A stretch of 64,000 nt of DNA from assembly GCA_963734395.1 (NCBI GenBank), contig CAVTGY010000007.1:1116001-1180000 (forward strand), in the 5' to 3' direction. The notes below the pieces were generated by a model that was not told the origin of the DNA, did not search any database, and saw only the letters and a program-made list of their open reading frames with translations. The DNA comes from Bog-756 sp963734395. GTDB taxonomy: Bacteria > Actinomycetota > Acidimicrobiia > Acidimicrobiales > RAAP-2. Shown here piece after piece: positions 8,755-18,495 of this stretch. The first letter of the stretch is position 1, and each line of letters starts with the position of its first letter. Both the position numbers and the translations under genes were made by a program.

Positions 8755-9885
8755 GTGCCGCCAGCGCAGTCATCCACGCCACCGGTGGCTCCCGTCGAGC
8801 CTGCACCGACAGGCGATGCCGACGATTTGGAGGGGTCCGACCGGGCGCAGTACATGGCCGAGGTGATGGCCGAAATCGATGCCGAGGTAAGGCGTCGGCG
8901 CGCATCGGGTGATCTGCCCGCCGGTCTCGAACGGGAGCTCGACGAGCTGTTCTTGGAATTCGCGCCGGTGGGACTGCAAGGCCGCGCCCGGCTCCGCGAA
9001 ACGCTGACCCTGGTGGACGGGTCCGCCTATGTGGACATCGCTGTCCCGGTCGAATCGGAGAAGGCGGTGGGGAGTACCGTCAAACGCCTGATCCGCAAGA
9101 CGATGGACTGGTACATCGGTTTCATCGTCCATCAGATCGTCAAGTTCGCGTGGGCGGTCTCGAGGATGTTCCACGTGGTCGTGGACCACATCGAGGACCT
9201 GGAGACCGCGGTCGAGTCCCAGCGAACCCCGGAGCTCCCGGACACCGCCGTACCGGCCTCCGACCCGGGCTCGAGTTGGTGGTCCGACCGGGCGGTTGTG
9301 GCGATGGCCGGCGTCACCGGCAGGGTGTTGCACGCCGAGTGCGGGAACGGGACGCTGCTGGATCTGTTGATCGCCGCCGGGGTCGACGCCTACGGGGTGG
9401 ATCCGACCGAGTCGGTCATCGAGCCGGCCGTCGAACGCGGGCTCGACGTGCGGGCCGAGTCGATCGTCGATCACCTCGAGGTCGTCGCCGAGGAAGCCCT
9501 GTCCGGTCTGGTGCTCAGCGGATCGGTCCAGTGGCTCCATCCCAATCAGAGGGACCGGCTGGTGACCATGGCCACCTCCCGGCTCGCCCTCGGGGGAGTG
9601 CTGGTGGTCCATTCGGCCACGCCGGAGTCGTGGATGGCCGGAACCTCACATCTGGTCAGCGACCTCGCTCCCGGGCGTCCGCTCCACGCCGAAACCTGGA
9701 CCCATCTGCTGGCCCAGCACGGATTCGGGCCGGCCGAGATCGTATTCGGCGGCCCCGAGCGCCGTCTCGATCACGTCGCCTCCTCCAACTCCGATGCCGT
9801 GGCCATCAACGCGGCCATCGACACGGTCAACCAGATGCTGCTCGGACCAGCCGAGTACCTGCTGGTGGCCGTTCGGGAGCGGTGA
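8755..9885 (+). CDS. Polysaccharide-locus methyltransferase-like protein (first copy)
   Basis: A 376-residue cytoplasmic protein. Residues 1-60 are acidic and low in complexity. Residues near 105-140 form amphipathic helices (KRLIRKTMDWYIGFIVHQI) that could contact the membrane. From about 180 a Rossmann methyltransferase follows: VLHAECGNGTLLDLLIAAG is a SAM-binding loop and YGVDPTESV the next strand. The segment DLAPGRPLHAETWTHLL is shared with the protein at 12228, so the two are paralogues. In such loci these enzymes usually methylate or cap a surface glycan. The gene starts a run with overlapping stops and starts; its stop overlaps the next glycosyltransferase by four bases (GTGA). Confidence 0.6.
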   Translation: MPPAQSSTPPVAPVEPAPTGDADDLEGSDRAQYMAEVMAEIDAEVRRRRASGDLPAGLERELDELFLEFAPVGLQGRARLRETLTLVDGSAYVDIAVPVESEKAVGSTVKRLIRKTMDWYIGFIVHQIVKFAWAVSRMFHVVVDHIEDLETAVESQRTPELPDTAVPASDPGSSWWSDRAVVAMAGVTGRVLHAECGNGTLLDLLIAAGVDAYGVDPTESVIEPAVERGLDVRAESIVDHLEVVAEEALSGLVLSGSVQWLHPNQRDRLVTMATSRLALGGVLVVHSATPESWMAGTSHLVSDLAPGRPLHAETWTHLLAQHGFGPAEIVFGGPERRLDHVASSNSDAVAINAAIDTVNQMLLGPAEYLLVAVRER

Positions 9886-10976
9886 CCGCCGTCCACCAGT
9901 TCGTTCCCGCGCTCTTGCCCAGGGACGCCACCGGAAGCCACACGCTGGCACTGCGGGACACCCTGCGTCGCGCCGGTTGGGACTCGGACATCTACGTCGA
10001 GGCCGCGCACGATGAGCTCAGCGGTGAGGCGACCTATTTCGAGCGATATCCGGAGCGGGCCCAGCCCGGTGACATCCTGCTGTACCAGTTGAGCACCGCG
10101 TCGCCGGTTGCCGAATTCCTGATGGGTCGGCCGGAGACACTGGTCCTCGATTACCACAGCATCACTCCCTCGACCTTCTACGAGGGTTGGGAGGATCACA
10201 CCGGCGAGAAGGTGGCCCTGGCCCTCCTACAAGCGGCCGAGCTGGCGCCGCTGGCCACCCTGGGAATTGCCGACTCCTCCTTCAACGCGGCCGAGCTCCG
10301 GCAGCTGGGCTGTGCCAACACCGCGGTGGTGCCCATCCTGGTGGAGGGCGACGGTCGCCGATCCGGAATCGACCGAAGTGAGATGGCCCGTCTGACCGGG
10401 GAACACGGGAACTCGACCGTGCTCCTGTTCGTCGGGCGGTTCTCCCCCAACAAGTCGCAGCATCACCTGGTCGAAGCGCTCTGGCTCTACCGGCGCTGGT
10501 TCGACCCTGACGCCCGGCTCCACCTGGTCGGCCCCGCGGTGACCACGGCCTACGTCGAGGCGGTATTCGGATTGGCCGATGCGTTGGGTTTGTCCGGCGC
10601 GGTACTCCACGGCGAGGATCTCTCGGACGCACAGCTCGCCGCCTGGTATGCGGACGCCGATGTGTTCGTGTGCCTTTCCGAGCATGAGGGCTTCTGCATC
10701 CCGTTGCTCGAGTCAATGCAGGCGGGACTGCCCATCGTGGCCTTTGCCGCCGGTGCGGTGCCCGAGACGCTGGGCGATGGGGGTCTGTTGCTCGACACCA
10801 AACGACCGAGTGTGGTGGCATCGGCAGTCGACAGGGTGCGTCGGGACGCCCTGTTGGCAGACCGGCTGATCACCGCCGGGCACCGGCGCCTCGAAGCGTT
10901 CTCTTCGTCGCGCACCGAGGATCGGTTCGTCGAGGTCCTCGCACCGCTCGCCGGTTGCCGGACGGTCGGGGCATGA
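9882..10976 (+). CDS. GT4-like glycosyltransferase (family A, first copy)
   Basis: A 364-residue GT-B-fold glycosyltransferase. The C-terminal domain is typical of GT4: LLFVGRFSPNKSQHHLVEAL, then DVFVCLSEHEGFCIPLLES with the nucleotide-sugar-binding Glu motif (E-x7-E). The N-terminal domain has FVPALLPRDATGSHTLALRD and LDYHSITPSTFYEGW. Two other proteins here, at 13269 and 17391, share this N-terminal pattern and form one paralogous family. The donor and acceptor cannot be read from sequence. The GTG overlaps the upstream stop and the stop overlaps the next ATG, so translation is coupled on both sides. Confidence 0.8.
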   Translation: MTAVHQFVPALLPRDATGSHTLALRDTLRRAGWDSDIYVEAAHDELSGEATYFERYPERAQPGDILLYQLSTASPVAEFLMGRPETLVLDYHSITPSTFYEGWEDHTGEKVALALLQAAELAPLATLGIADSSFNAAELRQLGCANTAVVPILVEGDGRRSGIDRSEMARLTGEHGNSTVLLFVGRFSPNKSQHHLVEALWLYRRWFDPDARLHLVGPAVTTAYVEAVFGLADALGLSGAVLHGEDLSDAQLAAWYADADVFVCLSEHEGFCIPLLESMQAGLPIVAFAAGAVPETLGDGGLLLDTKRPSVVASAVDRVRRDALLADRLITAGHRRLEAFSSSRTEDRFVEVLAPLAGCRTVGA

Positions 10977-12220
10977 AGCTCGCCTTCGTGACACCCCGCT
11001 ACGGGATCGAGGTCATCGGAGGAGCCGAGACCGCGGCGCGGATGGTGGCGGAGCGTCTGTGCGTCCGACCGGGGTGGGAGGTCGAGGTGATGACCAGCTG
11101 CGCGCTGGACCACCTCACCTGGGAGAACAACGAGCCACCGGGCACGTCGGTCATCAACGGGGTGCAGGTGCACCGCTTCCCGACGGCCAGCCGACGACTC
11201 CTCGACTACTTCAAGCTGGATGGCAGGCTCAGGGTTTCTCCGACGGCGGCGACGTTGGAGGAGTCACGAAGCTGGGTGGCACTCAACGGTCCGATGTGCC
11301 CGGACCTGGTCGACGCGGTCGCCGACACCGACGCCGACGTCGTGGCCTGTTATCCGTACCTGTTCGCCACCACGGTGGACGCCATCGCGGTTACCAAGGT
11401 CCCCACCGTGCTCCACCCGGCCGCCCACGACGAGCCGGCACTCTACCTCGCCGCGTTCCGCCAGAGCTTTCGAAACGTCGACGGACTGGTGTACCACACC
11501 CAGGCAGAACGCGACCTGATGGAGCAGGTGTTCACCGTCGGAGCACGACCACAGATCGTCCTCGGGCTCGGAGTCGCCGATCCCGCTGGAGCAGGTCGCC
11601 CCGGGGGTGACATCCTGGGGATCGGGGACCGTCCCTACCTGTGTTACCTGGGTCGAGTGGACGAGCACAAGGGATGCTTGATGCTGGCGGAGTACTTCGA
11701 GCGCTACAAGCAGCGACACCGCGGCGATCTGGCGCTTGCCCTGGTCGGACCGGTGTCCGACAAGGCCCCCGAGCATCCGGACATCGTGGTGACCGGCACC
11801 GTTTCCGAAGCCGACAAGTGGGACATCCTGGGCGGCGCCGACCTGATGATCTCCCCCTCGGCGTACGAGTCGTTCTCGTTGGTCCTGTTGGAGGCGTGGA
11901 CGATGGGGGTCCCGGTTCTGGTCAACTCGTCGTGCGCGGCGACCATGGAGCACTGCCGGAAATCGGGTGGCGGCCTGTGGTTCGAGTCGTATCGCTCGTT
12001 CGAGGTCGCGGTCGATCGACTGGTCGCCGACGGGGGCCTCAGGTCGAGGCTCGGCGAGTCGGGGAGGAGCTATACCGCCCGCTACTACCGGTGGCCGACG
12101 ATCATCGACCGCTACACCCACTTCCTCGAGGGCGTCGTCGATCGGGGCCGCCGGGCTCCCATCGGGGCCAGCCGGCTGGCGCTCCCGGTGGGCGGGCCCG
12201 AGTACGTTCGGAAAGGATGA
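10973..12220 (+). CDS. GT4-like glycosyltransferase (family B, first copy)
   Basis: A 415-residue GT-B glycosyltransferase. The N-terminus reads FVTPRYGIEVIGGAETAAR, the glycine-rich acceptor-side loop of GT4 enzymes. HPAAHDEPALYL follows in the middle, then YLCYLGRVDEHKGCLML and SPSAYESFSLVLLEAW in the donor-binding domain. It is a paralogue of the frameshifted gene at 18496, which has the same landmarks. The ATG overlaps the preceding stop (ATGA). It probably adds a sugar to a lipid-linked repeat unit before export by the ABC transporter at 15108-17394; that order of events is inferred. Confidence 0.8.
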   Translation: MKLAFVTPRYGIEVIGGAETAARMVAERLCVRPGWEVEVMTSCALDHLTWENNEPPGTSVINGVQVHRFPTASRRLLDYFKLDGRLRVSPTAATLEESRSWVALNGPMCPDLVDAVADTDADVVACYPYLFATTVDAIAVTKVPTVLHPAAHDEPALYLAAFRQSFRNVDGLVYHTQAERDLMEQVFTVGARPQIVLGLGVADPAGAGRPGGDILGIGDRPYLCYLGRVDEHKGCLMLAEYFERYKQRHRGDLALALVGPVSDKAPEHPDIVVTGTVSEADKWDILGGADLMISPSAYESFSLVLLEAWTMGVPVLVNSSCAATMEHCRKSGGGLWFESYRSFEVAVDRLVADGGLRSRLGESGRSYTARYYRWPTIIDRYTHFLEGVVDRGRRAPIGASRLALPVGGPEYVRKG

Positions 12221-12227
12221 GGGATTG

Positions 12228-13259
12228 ATGTCCGAACGCCCCGAAGAGGTCGAGCCTCGGCGCGAGTCCCCAGCCAGCGACGGCTCGGCCGACGACGGGC
12301 CCCTCGGGGACGACGAAGCCGAGCTGCTGGCGGCGTTCGACCGCCGACGACCACTGGGCAGTCTCACTTGGGGATTCGACGACGCCATGCGCCGGATCGA
12401 GCACCCGGACCTCGAATCGTCGGCCGGCGCCGCCCCGTGGCCCGGGCTTCCCGACGACCTGTGGCAGCGGGGGAGGTCGGCCCGCATCGGGCAACGGTTC
12501 GTGGGCGACGTGGCCGGCGTGCTGGCCGACCTTCTGGCCGCCGACGCCCGGGTCGCCGCCGACGCCGCAGTGACTGCGGTCAACGGCGACCGGTTCGTGG
12601 CCACCTGGGATGCGCTTCGATTTCTGGCCGCCAGAGTGGAGCAGCTCGAGGCGGGCGTCGACCCGCTGGGGCTCGAAGCCGCCGAGTGGCCGGCACCGGT
12701 GCCGGACCCGGGCGAATGGGTGGCGGCGGTCGACGGGTGGATGAGCGGGCCGGACCCGCTGAACCCGGTGCTGGTGGGCGAGGTCGGTACCGGTTCCCTT
12801 CTGCGTGCGCTCGTACACGCCGGTCGGTCGGTGGTGGGGGTCGAGCCCAGGGGAGAGGTTGCGTGGGATCTGCTCAACGCGGCGGGATCTCCTGGCGACA
12901 CGAGCGCCGACATCGTGTTCGACGAGGTCGGTGCCCACCTCCGGGGGATGGCGCACCACAGCGTCGCCGGCGTGGTGCTGGTCGGCTGCGTCGATCGTCT
13001 GGACCTGGCCGGCAAACTGGGGCTGGTCGAGCAAGCGGTCCGGGTCACCACACCGGGCGGCACCATCGTCATCCTGGCCACCGATCAGTCGGTGTGGGAC
13101 CAGGACCTGGCCGCCCCGGCCCGGGACCTGGCTCCGGGCCGACCGTTGCATCCCGAGACCTGGTCGATCCTGCTCCGCCGGGCCGGCGCGCTCGACGTCC
13201 AGTGGCACCGGGCCACCACCGGACCGCTCCATGCCCTGGTGGCCCGGTGGCCGAGATGA
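12228..13259 (+). CDS. Polysaccharide-locus methyltransferase-like protein (second copy)
   Basis: A 343-residue protein related to the one at 8755. It has a charged N-terminus, a central helical part, and a C-terminal Rossmann-like domain with LVGEVGTGSLLRALVHAG at the SAM-loop position and VVGVEPRGEV after it. The shared C-terminal signature is DLAPGRPLHPETWSILLRR. The glycine loop is less canonical than in standard methyltransferases, so activity is probable but not certain. GGATGAGGG lies before the ATG at 12228. It precedes a family A glycosyltransferase, repeating the order seen at 8755-9882. Confidence 0.55.
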   Translation: MSERPEEVEPRRESPASDGSADDGPLGDDEAELLAAFDRRRPLGSLTWGFDDAMRRIEHPDLESSAGAAPWPGLPDDLWQRGRSARIGQRFVGDVAGVLADLLAADARVAADAAVTAVNGDRFVATWDALRFLAARVEQLEAGVDPLGLEAAEWPAPVPDPGEWVAAVDGWMSGPDPLNPVLVGEVGTGSLLRALVHAGRSVVGVEPRGEVAWDLLNAAGSPGDTSADIVFDEVGAHLRGMAHHSVAGVVLVGCVDRLDLAGKLGLVEQAVRVTTPGGTIVILATDQSVWDQDLAAPARDLAPGRPLHPETWSILLRRAGALDVQWHRATTGPLHALVARWPR

Positions 13260-13268
13260 GGGGACCGC

Positions 13269-14384
13269 GTGGATGACCGGACCGCACCGATGAGCGGTGT
13301 GCACCTGTTCGTTCCCATGCTCCATCGCCACGATGCGGTAGGGGAGCACACCCTGGCGTTGCAACACCGGTTGGCGATGTCAGGAGTGGCGTCGACGATC
13401 TACAGCGAACGTCCCGACCCGGCTACCGCGGATCGCACCCGGCCCTATCTCGAATACGAGTCGCACGCCCAGCGCGGCGACATCCTCGTCTACCAATTCG
13501 CGACCCAATCGGCGATCGCCGGATGGCTGGCGATGAGGCCGGAGCCGGTAGTGATCAACTACCACAGCATCACCCCGCCAAAATTCTTTGCCAGTTGGAA
13601 CAACGGGATCACCCGCCTGCAGGTCGCGGCGCAGCTCGAGCTGGCCGTGCTCGCTCCACACGCGGCATTGGGGGTGGCGGTGTCTCGCTTCGACGAGCGC
13701 GAGCTGCGCGAGGCCGGATGCCTTCGAACCGTGGTGATCCCGGTCGCCAACGTCGAGGTACCTCCGGTCGAGCCGGACCTCGCGGCCCTCGAGCGGATGC
13801 GGGAGCGGCACCCGGGCCCCGGCCCGAGATGGCTGTCGGTGGGTCGGCTGGCTCCCAACAAGGCGCATCATCAAACCATCGCCGCTCTCTTCGTGGCCCG
13901 TGCGTCGTCAGACCCCGGTGCCCGCCTCACGGTGGTGGGATCACCCTCCGAACCGTCCTACGCGGCCGCTCTGGTGCGCTACGCCGCGTCGTTGGGGCTG
14001 GCCGACGCGGTTGAGTTCGTCCGCGGCATCACCGACGCCGAGCTCGCTGCCCACTACCGGCACGCCGACGTACTGGTGATGCTCTCGGAGCACGAGGGAT
14101 TCGGCGTGCCCCTGGTGGAGGCAATGGGCCATGGGCTCCCGATCGTCGCCTTCGACTCCGGCGCGGTGAGCGAGGTGCTCGGCGACGCCGGGCTTCTGCT
14201 CGACCAGAAGCACCCGCGCCAGGTGGCAGCCGCGGTTACCGGGCTGATGGCAGACCCCGACCACCGGAACCGGCTGGCGGAAGCGGGCAAGTCCCGCTTC
14301 GCCACCCTGGGTCTCGGCGACGCCGGGGAGCGCCTGGTCGAAGCGGTACGAGGCGTTGGCGACCGGCTGACGACGTCCCGGTGA
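13269..14384 (+). CDS. GT4-like glycosyltransferase (family A, second copy)
   Basis: A 371-residue GT-B glycosyltransferase and paralogue of the 9882 and 17391 proteins. Shared landmarks are HLFVPMLHRHDAVGEHTLAL, VINYHSITPPKFFASW, RWLSVGRLAPNKAHHQTI and VLVMLSEHEGFGVPLVEAM. GAGGGG sits six bases before the GTG at 13269; an ATG at 13290 would remove seven residues. It closes the first half of the locus, with 61 bases before clpP. Confidence 0.8.
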   Translation: MDDRTAPMSGVHLFVPMLHRHDAVGEHTLALQHRLAMSGVASTIYSERPDPATADRTRPYLEYESHAQRGDILVYQFATQSAIAGWLAMRPEPVVINYHSITPPKFFASWNNGITRLQVAAQLELAVLAPHAALGVAVSRFDERELREAGCLRTVVIPVANVEVPPVEPDLAALERMRERHPGPGPRWLSVGRLAPNKAHHQTIAALFVARASSDPGARLTVVGSPSEPSYAAALVRYAASLGLADAVEFVRGITDAELAAHYRHADVLVMLSEHEGFGVPLVEAMGHGLPIVAFDSGAVSEVLGDAGLLLDQKHPRQVAAAVTGLMADPDHRNRLAEAGKSRFATLGLGDAGERLVEAVRGVGDRLTTSR

Positions 14385-14433
14385 TGCCCACAATCGCCCG
14401 CTCGGCCTGCATCCCTCCTCAGACGGCAGCCAC

Positions 14434-14439
14434 TAGGCT
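14434..14439 (+). promoter_or_regulatory. -10 box (TAGGCT) of clpP, leaderless type
   Basis: TAGGCT ends six bases before the clpP ATG. No ribosome-binding sequence is seen in this gap, so the mRNA probably starts at the A of the start codon. Confidence 0.5.
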
Positions 14440-14445
14440 CTGGCC

Positions 14446-15111
14446 ATGGACAATGCCCGTCGATTGACCCTGCATGCCCCTTTCACCGATGGGGGGCCGA
14501 CCACCGAAATGAAGTCTGGCGACGAGGTCGGTCCCGGATCCGACATCTTCCAGCGTCTGCTCAAGGAGCGGATCGTGTTCATCGGCTCGGCCATCGACCA
14601 GAACACCGCCAACCTCGTCTGCTCCCAGCTGATCCTGCTCGAGGCGGAGAACCAGGAACGCGACATCGCCGTCTACATAAACTCTCCCGGCGGCTCGGTG
14701 ACCGACGGCCTGGCCATCTACGACACCATGCAGTACGTCAGGTGTGACGTACGAACCATCTGCGTAGGTCTGGCTGCGTCAATGGGTCAGTTCCTCCTGT
14801 GTGCCGGCACCCCTGGCAAGCGGTTCGCCCTTCCTCACAGCCGTATCCTCATGCACCAGCCCTCCGGCCAGATGCAGGGACAGGCTTCGGACATCGCCAT
14901 CCAGGCCGAGCAGATCATCTACCTCAAGCGGATGATGGCCGAGAGGATCGCTTTTCACACCGGCCAGACAGTGGAGCGCATCGAAGCCGACTCCGACCGC
15001 GACCGCTGGTTCACCGCCGAGGAAGCCCGCGAATACGGTTTCATCGACGAGGTCATCCAAAAGGACGCCATGGACGTCCCGACTGCAGGCGCGGGGGCTG
15101 CCAGCAAGTGA
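14446..15111 (+). CDS. clpP: ATP-dependent Clp protease proteolytic subunit
   Basis: Serine peptidase that assembles into a 14-mer chamber and degrades proteins delivered by ClpX or ClpC. At 221 residues it has a somewhat long N-terminus before the conserved DIFQRLLKERIVFIGSAI. INSPGGSVTDGLAIYDTMQ and GLAASMGQFLL place the catalytic Ser at about 112, LMHQPSG the His at about 137, and IEADSDRD the Asp at about 182. Unusually, it is not beside clpX or a second clpP but lies inside a glycan locus. Its stop overlaps the GTG of the exporter permease gene by four bases. Actinobacteria often carry several clpP copies, and this may be an accessory one. Confidence 0.9.
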   Translation: MDNARRLTLHAPFTDGGPTTEMKSGDEVGPGSDIFQRLLKERIVFIGSAIDQNTANLVCSQLILLEAENQERDIAVYINSPGGSVTDGLAIYDTMQYVRCDVRTICVGLAASMGQFLLCAGTPGKRFALPHSRILMHQPSGQMQGQASDIAIQAEQIIYLKRMMAERIAFHTGQTVERIEADSDRDRWFTAEEAREYGFIDEVIQKDAMDVPTAGAGAASK

Positions 15112-16124
15112 GCCTCAGTATCGAGCGACCTGGTTCCGCGGAGCCTGAGCGCACCTCGACGATCGGGGGGAGCACCCGCTTCGTCCCGGGCCAGAGCCAC
15201 GACCGGATCACCGTGGTCAACGGGAAGGTCCAGCTGGGCCAGAGGCTCAAGGACCTCTGGATCAACCGTGATCTGTTGCTGCTCCTGGTCCGGACAGAGC
15301 TCAAGGTCAAATACAAGGACTCGGTGCTCGGTTACGCCTGGTCGATGCTCAACCCGGCCCTGGTACTGACCATCTACTACGTGGTGTTCAAGGTCATCGC
15401 CCGCAACCACCAGCCCAATTTCGCCATCTGGCTGTTCGCCGGCCTGTTGGTGTGGAACCTGTTCAACACGGCGGCAATGGGGGCCACCTCGGTGGTGGTG
15501 GGCAAGGCCGGCATCGTGAAGAAGGTGGCGTTCCCCCGCGAACTCCTGGCCCTGTCGGTGGTCGGCGTGGCCATGGTCCTCTTCGCCATCCAGGTGGTGG
15601 TCCTCATCCTGGCCATGATCCTCTTCGGCATCACCCCCGACTGGACCATGGTCGCCCTCCTCCCCCTGGCGCTGGTCGCTCTCCTGGTCTTCACCGGAGC
15701 CCTGTCTGTCTTCCTGTCGGCGGTCAACGTCTATCTGCGTGACACCCAGCACCTCACCGAGGTGCTGCTGATGGCCTGGTTCTGGGGCACCTCCATCGTC
15801 TACACCTACGGGCAGATCTTCCTGTCCGGCTACCAGAAGTCCCACCCGTCGTTGAAGTGGCTCCAGTACGTGTACCTGGTCAATCCGATCACACCGATCG
15901 TGATGACCTTCCAACGGGCGATCTACGGAAGAACGCAGTATGGGTACCTCCCGCCGGGCCAGCCGGTAGGTACCAAACCGACCATTTACCACGTGCTGCC
16001 CACCTGGGGTGTGGGCGTCTATGCCGGGCTGATCGGCATCGTGCTGATCGCCAGCGTCGGCCTCTTCCTTCTGGCGTTGGTCGTCTTCGGCCGGCTCGAG
16101 GGCAACTTCGCCGAGGAGCTCTGA
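15108..16124 (+). CDS. ABC-2 type polysaccharide export permease (Wzm-like)
   Basis: A 338-residue inner-membrane permease. After a 50-residue cytoplasmic start it has LVRTELKVKYKDSVLGYAW, the hallmark of the ABC-2 permeases that export O-antigen or teichoic acid, followed by six hydrophobic spans up to residue 330. It would form the channel with the ATPase at 16128, moving a lipid-linked glycan across the membrane. The GTG overlaps the clpP stop (GTGA) and the ATPase starts three bases after its stop. Confidence 0.85.
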   Translation: MSLSIERPGSAEPERTSTIGGSTRFVPGQSHDRITVVNGKVQLGQRLKDLWINRDLLLLLVRTELKVKYKDSVLGYAWSMLNPALVLTIYYVVFKVIARNHQPNFAIWLFAGLLVWNLFNTAAMGATSVVVGKAGIVKKVAFPRELLALSVVGVAMVLFAIQVVVLILAMILFGITPDWTMVALLPLALVALLVFTGALSVFLSAVNVYLRDTQHLTEVLLMAWFWGTSIVYTYGQIFLSGYQKSHPSLKWLQYVYLVNPITPIVMTFQRAIYGRTQYGYLPPGQPVGTKPTIYHVLPTWGVGVYAGLIGIVLIASVGLFLLALVVFGRLEGNFAEEL

Positions 16125-16127
16125 GCG

Positions 16128-17394
16128 GTGGCAGTCGCCATCGAGGTCCAGAACATCTCCAAGCAGTTCCGGCTCTACAACGAGAAGCACACCTCGCTCA
16201 AGGAGCGGGTGATCCACGGCGGCAAGATGCCGTTCACCCCGTTTTGGGCCCTGCGCGACGTCAACGTCGAGGTGAACCAGGGGGAGACCTTCGGGATCCT
16301 CGGCCGCAACGGGTGCGGCAAGTCGACCCTGCTCAAGTGCATCGCCGGCATCCTCAAGCCGACCTCGGGGGAGATTCGGGTCCGGGGCAGCCTGGCTGCC
16401 ATGCTCGAGCTCGGCGCAGGCTTCCAACCCGATCTGTCGGGACGGGACAACATCTTCCTCAACGGCTCGCTCCTCGGTCTGCCCCGATCCGAGATCGAGA
16501 AGCGCTTCGACGACATCGTGGCCTTCGCCGAACTCGAGGACTTCATCGACAACCAGGTCAAGTTCTACTCCTCGGGCATGTACGTCCGGCTCGGGTTCGC
16601 CGTGGCGGTCAACGTAGAGCCCGACGTGCTCCTGGTCGACGAGGTGCTGGCCGTCGGTGATGCCGCCTTCCAGCGCAAGTGCCTCGACCACGTGAAGAAG
16701 TTCCAACGCGAGGGCCGCACCATCGTGGTGGTAAGCCATGGCACCGACACCATCCGCCAGAACAGCGAGCGGGTGATGGTGATGAACCACGGCAGGGTGA
16801 TCACCGTCGACGAGCCCGGCGAGGCGATCAGGGTGTACATGGCCGACTTGCTCGGGGTGGGCACGCTCGAGGGGTCCGAGTCGGGTGGGATCGAGGGCAA
16901 TGTTCTGGTCATCGGCACGGTGCAGGCCGAACACGGCGGCACCGGTTCGGCGTGTCCACATGTACCCCGGCGAGTCACTGACGGTGACCGCTGACCTCGA
17001 CAGCCTTGCCGCGGTACCCAATGCCATGGCCACCATCGCCATCCACGACGACAAGGCCGAATTGGTCTTTGCTTCCGATCCCGACGACCCGGGATGTGAG
17101 ATGGATGTACCCGAGGGCGGGGGAGTGGTGCGGTTCTATTTCCCTGAAGTGCCGCTGCTGGACGGCACCTACTCGGTGAGTGTCGGCGTACGCAGTGCCA
17201 CCGACACGGCCATCTTCGACTGGAAGGACCAGGTCACCCAGTTCGAGGTGGCCAACCCCGGCCGGTCCACCGGTCGGGTGCGCCTTCCCCTCGACGTCAG
17301 TTTTCGACTCCGTTCGACCGGCCTCACCGGCGAGGTGCCGGCGGTCGGCGCCGACTTCGGCCCGCTGGCCGGTTGGGAAGAGAACGCCTCGTGA
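16128..17394 (+). CDS. ABC exporter ATPase with C-terminal glycan-binding domain (Wzt-like, apparent frameshift)
   Basis: The nucleotide-binding domain covers about residues 1-250: Walker A GRNGCGKST, signature YSSGMYVRLGF, Walker B VLLVDEVLAVGD and the switch His in VVVSHG. An extra C-terminal domain follows (VHMYPGESLTVTADL, then VVRFYFPEVPLLDGTYSVSV), matching the Wzt-type beta-sandwich that recognises the finished, capped polysaccharide. The frame changes between 16905 and 16955, so VQAEHGG is followed by VRRVHMYPGE in another frame. Repair gives about 421 residues, the usual Wzt length. A methyl-capped chain end would suit the methyltransferases of this locus. Confidence 0.8.
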
Positions 17395-18479
17395 CGGTGA
17401 CTCGCATCGATCAGGTCATCCCGACACTGGCCAGCAGGGATGCCATCGGTGGTCATGTGGTTCAGCTTCGCGATCTGCTCCGGGCTACCGGCTACAAATC
17501 GGACATCTACTTCGGCAACGCCTCCACCGATCGCCTCCAGTACGGATATCCGGTAACCCGGATCGGCGACCATGCGTCGGAAGGACGGGTGCTGCTCTAC
17601 CAGCTGTCCATCGGGAGCGGCGTGGCAGACATCTTCCGTGAGCGCCGCGAGCGAAAGTTCGTCAACTACCACAACATCACCCCCGCCGATCTGCTCGAGG
17701 CCTGGGTGCCGGCCGTGGGTGAAGAGGTCCGCTGGGGCCGCGCCCAACTCCGCGACCTGGCACCGGTAACCGAGTTCGCCATCGCCGATTCGACGTTCAA
17801 CGAGCGCGAGCTCCAAAGCGCCGGGTACCGGTCGACGGCGACGGTGCCGCTCCTCATCGACCTGGACGGATTCCTGGGGTCGCCCGATCCGGCGTTGGCC
17901 GGCCGGCTGGCTGCGCAGAAGGAGCACGGGGGAACAGACCTGTTGTTCGTCGGGAAGGTCTCCCCCCATAAAGGCCAGCACGATCTGGTCAAGGCTCTCG
18001 CCGCGTACCGGCGGCTCTATGACCCGATGGCCCGGCTGCACCTGGTGGGGGGAGCCATCAGCGACGAGTACGGCACTGCCATCGAGCGATTCGCAGCCGA
18101 GCTCGGTCTTCTCGACGCAGTGGAGATCGCCGGTTCGGTCACCCACGACGAGCTGATGGCGTACTACGACGCCGCCGATGCCTTTGTCTGCCTCTCCAAC
18201 CATGAGGGTTTCTGTGTGCCGCTGTTGGAGGCCATGGTCCACAGCCTCCCCATCGTGGCCTATACCAACACCGCGGTCCCCGAGACGGTCCAGGGAGCCG
18301 GGCTGATCCTTCCCAACAAGGAGCCGGCGCGGGTGGCGGCGGCCATCGACCGGGTGATCCGCGATCCCAAGCTCCGCTCCCTGCTGGCCGAGGCGGCCGC
18401 CGAACGGGTCCGTACCTTCGCCCTCCCCCGGGTGAGGGACGGGTTCGCCACCACCCTGCAGGCGGCGTTGGCGGCGTGA
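17391..18479 (+). CDS. GT4-like glycosyltransferase (family A, third copy)
   Basis: A 362-residue GT-B glycosyltransferase of the same family as 9882 and 13269: TLASRDAIGGHVVQLRD, FVNYHNITPADLLEAW, LLFVGKVSPHKGQHDLVKAL and AFVCLSNHEGFCVPLLEAM. The GTG overlaps the Wzt stop by four bases, tying it to the exporter. The last strand carries LILPNKEPARVAAAIDRV. Specificity is unknown. Confidence 0.8.
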   Translation: MTVTRIDQVIPTLASRDAIGGHVVQLRDLLRATGYKSDIYFGNASTDRLQYGYPVTRIGDHASEGRVLLYQLSIGSGVADIFRERRERKFVNYHNITPADLLEAWVPAVGEEVRWGRAQLRDLAPVTEFAIADSTFNERELQSAGYRSTATVPLLIDLDGFLGSPDPALAGRLAAQKEHGGTDLLFVGKVSPHKGQHDLVKALAAYRRLYDPMARLHLVGGAISDEYGTAIERFAAELGLLDAVEIAGSVTHDELMAYYDAADAFVCLSNHEGFCVPLLEAMVHSLPIVAYTNTAVPETVQGAGLILPNKEPARVAAAIDRVIRDPKLRSLLAEAAAERVRTFALPRVRDGFATTLQAALAA

Positions 18480-18495
18480 TGTCACCAGCCACCGG

